DNA from: Eucommia ulmoides
Lineage: Eukaryota; Streptophyta; Magnoliopsida; Garryales; Eucommiaceae
Assembly (NCBI GenBank): GCA_016647705.1
Contig: CM028336.1
Location: forward strand, 13,648,880 to 13,712,879
Length of the DNA: 64,000 nt
Direction of reading: 5' to 3'
The position numbers and the translations under genes were made by a program. A model generated the notes under the pieces. The model saw only the letters and a list, made by a program, of their open reading frames with translations, was not told the origin of the DNA and did no database searches. Each line of letters starts with the position of its first letter. The stretch's first letter is position 1. Shown here one piece after another: positions 58,490 through 64,000 of the stretch.

Positions 58490-60859
58490 TGTTGATTCTA
58501 AGATTTTGATGAACAATTAAATGTTGATATTTTTGGTGGAACTAATGGTTTAATTGAATGTTTCATTTAATTAAGTTTCAATGATGAAGATACATTGACA
58601 AGTTATGAATGGATGCTAAATGATGATGACAAAGATGATGAAGGTTTAAGAGTTTGAAGAAATTAGGGAAAACAACTCTAGTTAATTTCAAGTCTTAATA
58701 TCCCGATTAGGATCACACACGACACAAAAATGATTTTATGATTATATATGTTTGATAGGATCCTAAATTAGTAAAATTACTTTCTCTTTTGTGTTATTGA
58801 AAAGTAATATTTGTAAATGGTTGAAATGGAATTTGAGAAAGTTAGTGGAGCTAACAGAAAAGAGAAATTAGTTAAAAGGGAAAAAATGTCGAAGTAAATG
58901 AATTAAAAATGAATTTAGTAGAGATTCTAGCATTGGTAAGTTGACTGGAGCATAGAAGAAAAGTCTCTGAATCTCTAAGTCGACAAGTAAGTCGACTGGG
59001 AAAAAGATATGGAACTCTCTGTATCGTTCAATCAACAGATGATGGATGGGCGGTCAACTGATGGGCGAAGGAATTTTGGCTTGGCTAGTATCCTAAATCG
59101 GGTGGTTGACGAATTGGTGTTGGTCGGTCGACTTATGGTTTGTTTTCAGGTTTTATGGAATTTCGAGATTTGATCCAAAACTAGCCGTTAACTAGTCATT
59201 ATTTGGTTACCTGATTGGATGTTTTTAGGGATATGGATATATTTAAGATATAATACTCTTATTTTAATATTCCTATAGATTTGGTACTTGGAATTAAAGT
59301 GTTTTTCAAATTGGTCCTTCTAATACTTCCAATCTTATGGAATTAGGTTTGAAAATTATTTTGAGGGACTAAATTTAATATTTTGAAAGCTATTATTAAT
59401 TAAAATAAATCTTAAATGAAAGGTATCAATAGATGGGGTCTATAGGTGATTTTAAAAGACATATATTGTGAAAACTAGTCGTTATATGGCTTGTTTTAAA
59501 TGCCTATAAAAAGACCTGCGAATTTCGCATAATTAAGTAACACCATATCCAGAACTATTCAATTCAATAACTTTTATAAGAGTCATCATTCTAATATTTA
59601 TTTTGAGGGATCAAATTGTGATATCAATTATTGAGGTGTTCTTGAGTTAAAGTGCTGATTGTGTAAACGTCACCGATTTGAGTTGTCTAACGTTTCAATC
59701 TATTATTCTTCGGTATTATCTAGGTGAGATCTTTTCAAGCTGTTAATCTTTATCGCATATTTATTTTTATATATTTGCTTGGTTGATAAGATCTTGATAA
59801 AATCGTTTTCTGAACTTTAAATCGCATAAAAATATTTTAAAACGATTTTTGGTGAAAATCTGATTACATATTTATTTGTGTGTTATTCATATTTATCATA
59901 ATCAGATTTATAAATTTTCTTGGTGAAAGTGTTCCAAGCATATTCTTAATTGAGTTTATTGCTATCATTGTTTGCTTGGTAAATTATTGTATAAGAAATC
60001 GTTTTTGAACTTTAAAAGTATAAAAATTCTTTTAAAACGATTTGTGTAATAATCTGATTACGTGCTCAATTTTGTGCTACCTGCATTATTTTTATAATTA
60101 GATTTTTGTTTCCTCACATTAATTCTATCACTAGTATTAGGACATTAATTGAGTATTAATTAATCTGAGGTAGTAGAAGCTCCGAGTGGGAAGAACTTAT
60201 TAATTTTTGTAATGGGTGAGTTGTGTGCAGATTAGGTACTATTGGGAGTATCTAATCAGGGGTAGTTTGGTTTCAATCTCTTCCAGCAAAGCGATTGAGG
60301 TGTTAATTCTTTCTTTATAAAATTAATTGTGAGTGATTTTGTAAAGTTTCCATCCTTACTTGAGGAAATGATAGTTGGAGTGTTTTTATGAGGTTTTGAT
60401 TCTTGAGCCTAAGGTATAAAAAGAATTAGGATGTGATTCTCCCTGTAATAGAATTAGGTTATTCTTGAGCATATAAAAAGTAAAGGTTATTCCTGAGCGT
60501 GGAAAAATGAATTTGTAAATGTTGATTCTGAGCTTGTGAAAAGAATCATTGTAAGAGTTTGGTTTCTACCTGCAAAGGAATCTTGGTATTAGTGGGTGTG
60601 ACTTTCCGTGGGGCTCGGAGGACTAGATTAGCCTAGAGTAGCTTGGCGAACCAATATAAATTTCTAGTGTGCTGCAATCTTTATTTTATTATAATTGTTT
60701 GGTGTGCACCTAGAGCTTATTATACTTATCCATTGCTATAAAGATAATAATTAATTTTAGGATAAAATTAATTATTTGATTTTTGAAGTATTATTTTTTC
60801 TCTGATATTTTTTAATTACCCAATTCACCCCCCCTCTTGGATATTCCATTGGGCCAACA
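58490..60859 (+). repeat. Solo LTR F, SIRE-like Ty1/copia (plus strand)
   Basis: 2370 bp, TGTTGATTCTAAGATTTTG...GGGCCAACA, with TSD caatc (58485-58489) and caatt (60860-60864), one mismatch. The end block AATTCACCCCCCCTCTTGG (about 60822-60840) and the start TGTTGATTCTAAGATTTTGA are characteristic of SIRE-like copia LTRs. About six GTCGACTGG-type palindromes lie at 58935-59135. TATAAAAAG at 59505-59513 is a likely TATA box. No primer-binding site or coding region follows. Confidence 0.8.
59505..59513 (+). promoter_or_regulatory. Putative TATA box of LTR F
   Basis: TATAAAAAG in GCCTATAAAAAGACC, about 370 bp downstream of the palindrome array. Confidence 0.5.
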
Positions 60860-60864
60860 CAATT

Positions 60865-61328
60865 AATGACATTGGGGGCAAGACTCATGTGACTATGTGT
60901 TCTAAAAAATGCTAGAGGGGGACCTAGGCATTAACGCGAAGTCACATATTCATTCACTTTTCTCTCGGGATAGGGAGTGAATGAGTTTACGATACAGAGA
61001 TTGTCAAATAAGTCGAACACCGTTAACATAAACTAAATGAGATCAAACACATTTAAGTAGATGAAGTTAATCCCTAGATAATTCAATCCCTTAAACGTCT
61101 CAAAATAGTAATATAAATTAATTAGATAAATTAGTATTTTAGTATTAGTATTAATTAATTTTAAACTAAAATTTGTATCACTTAGATAAAATTACGTTAT
61201 GATAATTACGGTATTCGACAATATTCTCAACCAAACTATGTGGAAATGATAACCCTTACTCTTCTCACTCTACTAAAACTTGACCCATACACTTGCGGTG
61301 AAAGTGGCGACATAATATTCCGCCACTA
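60865..61328 (+). repeat. Element E 3' LTR, right part
   Basis: Resumes AATGACATTGGGGGC and runs to TTCCGCCACTA at 61328, directly before the TSD ataat. The ends match 54878. Confidence 0.85.
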
Positions 61329-61560
61329 ATAATCTTCATTCCTCCTTGATCCTTGTTGCTCATTGTTGACCGGTGGCCATCAATCTTTTGAGTTTCTGCT
61401 CCAAGAACTTCAAGTACACCTTTCGGGATTGGATTTCAGCAAAATAACTGTGTGTTATTTGATAAATATGCTCAAAAATCCTAGCACCCAAGAGAGTTGC
61501 TCAAGTTTAGAGAGAGAAACTAGGCATTCAAGGCTTGGAAAAAATGAGAACCAAACACTC

Positions 61561-61569
61561 CCATTTATA
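61561..61569 (-). promoter_or_regulatory. Putative Tat LTR TATA box
   Basis: TATAAATGG on the minus strand, inside GCCTATAAATGGGAG, downstream of the palindrome cluster. The transcript would run leftward. Confidence 0.55.
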
Positions 61570-61710
61570 GGCTGAGGGCCTGTGCATTGGGCAATGCGCA
61601 TGCCAATCCAGCTTGTTCTTTGGGGGGTATTTGGGGTAGAGGACTAGTTGTCTTACTTTGGTCTTTTTTTGCGTGGAATGAATTAGGGATATAAGGTAAG
61701 ATTCTCAAAT

Positions 61711-61800
61711 ATTTGGTAATCATTACCAAATCTTTTCAAAGATTTGGCAATGATTGGTAATCATTACTAATGATTGATAATCATTACCAATCATTACACT
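61711..61800 (-). promoter_or_regulatory. Cluster of GTAATCATTAC-type palindromes in the Tat LTR
   Basis: Exact GTAATCATTAC at 61716-61726 and 61757-61767, plus near-copies (GATAATCATTACC, AATGATTGG). The related plus-strand LTR has GTAATCATTAC at 12256-12266. The sequence equals the published HD-ZIP III binding consensus GTAAT(G/C)ATTAC. Binding is inferred, not shown. Confidence 0.5.
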
Positions 61801-62778
61801 CCTTCCAATCACATTCTTTGCACATTGGTGCATTAATGACTTGATGTGATGCATTCGGTTCGGTTTACGGGCTAAGTATCAGTTAGTTTCACTATTTCGA
61901 TTTAGTCGTCCTAAATACTTCCAAGGTGCATTGTATCTAGTCTTGAGGTGTCACATTACGTTTAATGTTAGGTGATGAGACATTGCTTGGAGGCCACACA
62001 TTTAGTTCATTTCGGATGGAATAGGGTTAAGTTACCTTATAACCGATGGTTAGTTTTCAAGTCCTTAGTTAACCCTAAGTTATTTTGGTTGTACCCTATT
62101 GTCTTGGTTCCCTTCCTTAGCCATTTGGTAGGCAACTTCTAGGAAGTTTCCTTTTTCATTTTAAGGCCTCAATTTTGGGCCTTAAATGATAGCCAGACCC
62201 TTAATGCATTGGGCTTAGGGTGGTTTGTCAAGACTACTTGAATTTAGTATAAATCCAGATCAAGCCTAATCCGTAAATCACCTTAGTGATTTAGGGCTTT
62301 TCATGACCTTTCCATGATTTTTATTAAGGTTTCTAGGACTGTTTTGTGTATTATTTGTTTTGGTATGCATACATGAAACAATTCTTTTTGTTCTTAAATC
62401 GACAAGATTCAATGGTTGTAAATGTTTAAAAGTCGGTGTAGGTAACTGAGTTAATTGTTTGCTATATCTTGTAATTTAAGGGCAGTACCTAATATTTATC
62501 TATACTAAAGATGATTTAATGAAAATCAAACTTTAGTAAAGTTATTTTAGACTTCCTTAAATCATGCGAATTTCGAGGTTGAACCGAAACTTTTATTTAG
62601 TTGGATTTTGTCAAATTCAATAGTATTGTATTTTTTTGTCATGTTTTTAGTTATTTTTGTATAATATATAGTGTGGTCTCAGGTAAAAATTCATTCCCTT
62701 TAAACCTAAATTTAAAGTTTATCTAAAATTGTACTTAATCCTGACACTGATTGGGCGGGACAAAATGCAGTGTCTACA

Positions 62779-64000
62779 TTTACTGCTTCAGCTCAGAAAT
62801 ATTTAGGAAGATTATTCTCATTCAACATAGTCTTGGCCATTTCCTGAAATATCCTATTCTTTCTTTCCACAACTCTATTTTTTTTTGTGCTGTTCTTGGT
62901 GTGGAGAAATTGAAAAAATATCCATACTCATCACAATAACTAATAATCTCATCGTTTTTAAATTATTTGCCTCTATCACTACGAATATTAATTTTCTTAT
63001 TTTACACACATTCAAAAACTTTAGAGAAAATAGATGTCACCTTACTTTTCTTAGATATGAAAAATACCCATGGTAATCTAGAGTAATCATCAATAATCAC
63101 GAATGTATAGAATTTCCCTCCTAAACTGGCAATGACATTAGGACTAAACAAGTCTAGATGTAATATTTCAAGACACTTTGATGTGGATTATGCAATTTCT
63201 TCTTAAATGATGATCTAGATTACTTACCTAATTGACATGCATCACATACTGTATCTTTAATATATTTTATAGCTGACGATCCACATACTAAACTTTTCTT
63301 AGACAAATTAGATATTAACTCTATACTTTCATGCCCAAGACGTCTATGCCATAACCTAATATTTTTAGATAAAGCGTTTAAACTTCATAAATTTTGTGCC
63401 CAAAAATCCTCGAATGAACACGTGTAAATATTTTCAATGCGAGATACAACAAATAATATACTACTATCATGCCCATTTTAATAACACATCTATTATTATC
63501 AAATATAATATTATGTCCTTTATCACATAACTGACTTATACTAAGCAAATTATGTTTAAGACCGTTTACTAATAATACATCTTCAACAGTAGTAGGCCCA
63601 TTATCGATATTACCCATACCGATAATCATACTATTTGCGTTGTCTCCAAAAGTCACATGACCTCCATATTTTGGTGTTAAAGACATAAATTTAGATTTGT
63701 CACGTATCATGTGATAAGAACAACTACTATCCAGGAATCATTTTTCCTTACCTATTGATGATTTCAGAATAATCTATAAAGAGCACCTCAAATAGTTCCT
63801 AAGTAGTACCCAATCTAAGTGAGTACGATCTTTTTAGGCAGGACAATTTTAGTTCCTTTAAAAACCCATACGTGTTTATATTTAGATAATCTTTGAAAAC
63901 ACCTCTTTACAATAGGCCCTACAACATTACATCTAAAACATCTAACAAGACTTTTAATTTCAAAAAGAATTTGTGAAATCTCGTTTGTTGAATATTTTCC
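62779..64000 (-). pseudogene. Ty1/copia gag-pol remnant (zinc knuckle, protease, GAG-pre-integrase, integrase)
   Basis: Minus-strand order from the right edge: CFRCNVVGPIVKRC near 63950-63900 (CCHC knuckle with the His changed to Pro), KEKWFLDSSCSYHM near 63745-63705 (protease site, D-S-S where copia has D-S-G), the open frame 63710-63378 with GGHVTFGDNANSMIIGMGNI and GLKHNLLSISQLCDKGHNII (protease end to GAG-pre-integrase), then broken integrase with SLVCGSSAIKYIKDTVCDAC and decayed 'VVERKNR..QEMA'. It stops at AEAVN, where the Tat-like LTR was inserted at 62778. The layout fits a SIRE-like copia. Many stops and shifts make it non-functional. The 5' part lies outside the window. Confidence 0.8.

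Larger units (their letters stand above)
53549..61328 (+). mobile_element. Element E: non-autonomous Athila-like LTR retrotransposon carrying solo LTR F
   Basis: Perfect TSD ataat (53544-53548 and 61329-61333). 5' LTR 53549-54878, primer-binding site, gag-like frame 55024-56013, non-coding 3' region, polypurine tract, 3' LTR 57551-58489 plus 60865-61328. LTRs differ by roughly 10 percent over the first 215 bp counted by eye. Without F the element is about 5.4 kb. It is inserted in the Tat-like LTR and has no pol. Confidence 0.9.
61329..62778 (-). repeat. Tat/Ogre-like 5' LTR, U3 and promoter part
   Basis: On the minus strand it begins TGTAGACACTGCATTTTG at 62778 and is homologous to the plus-strand LTR from 10932. 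A TATA box (TATAAATGG, complement of 61561-61569) lies about 150 bp downstream of a cluster of TTTGGTAATCATTACCAAA-type palindromes (61711-61800). It is inserted in a copia integrase-like region: the AEAVN codons end right at the LTR edge. Joined with 52875-53548 the LTR is about 2.1 kb. Confidence 0.7.

Noticed and set aside
1..64000. Host genes, tRNA, rRNA, organellar DNA
   Set aside because: I looked for exon-like frames and for tRNA or rRNA motifs and saw none; primer-binding sites resemble tRNA ends only over about 18 bases.

Overview
This window is plant nuclear DNA, from repeat-rich, probably pericentromeric heterochromatin of an angiosperm. I found no host gene, rRNA, tRNA or CRISPR array. 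Almost everything I can name is an LTR retrotransposon or a fragment of one. The lineages seen are all plant-typical: an Athila-like Ty3/gypsy family with a tRNA-Asp-type primer-binding site, a Tekay/Del chromovirus with an initiator-Met primer-binding site and a chromodomain tail, Tat/Ogre-like Ty3/gypsy remnants, and SIRE-like Ty1/copia LTRs. No coding region is intact. The species cannot be named from the sequence alone.

The main structure is a deep nest that can be unpacked by reading junctions and 5-bp target-site duplications (TSDs). A copia pol remnant (minus strand, 62779-64000) is cut by a minus-strand Tat/Ogre-like element whose 5' LTR begins at 62778. That Tat element carries three separate insertions. 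(1) A minus-strand Athila-like solo LTR (21002-37784, TSD cttac) was invaded by plus-strand Athila-like element A (21439-36802, TSD catag), which was invaded by a minus-strand Tekay element (24001-33562, TSD cattg/cgttg). (2) Plus-strand element B (39417-52626, TSD gtagt/gcagt) carries minus-strand element C in its 5' LTR (40589-46065, TSD atgtt/atgat) and Tekay-like solo LTR D in its 3' LTR (49719-51879, TSD atgta). (3) Plus-strand element E (53549-61328, TSD ataat) carries SIRE-like solo LTR F in its 3' LTR (58490-60859, TSD caatc/caatt).

The left third is older and less ordered. It holds the 3' LTR of an Athila-like element lying off the left edge (53-1439), a plus-strand Tat-like internal fragment (1440-5131), two SIRE-like LTRs in opposite orientation around a 1.2-kb element with terminal inverted repeats (5132-10740), a plus-strand Tat-type LTR (10818-12345), and a long decayed minus-strand Tat-like region with repeated ACGTAGG modules (12489-21001).

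Elements A, B, C and E form one family. They have Athila-type LTRs and primer-binding sites but no protease, reverse transcriptase, RNase H or integrase. Between the LTRs lie only a roughly 330-codon gag-like reading frame, broken in every copy, and a shared 1.3-1.6 kb non-coding 3' region with repeated polypurine-like tracts. They look like non-autonomous derivatives that relied on another element for enzymes. Their U3 regions, and those of unrelated LTR families here, carry arrays of short palindromes upstream of the TATA box. This is the least expected pattern in the window.
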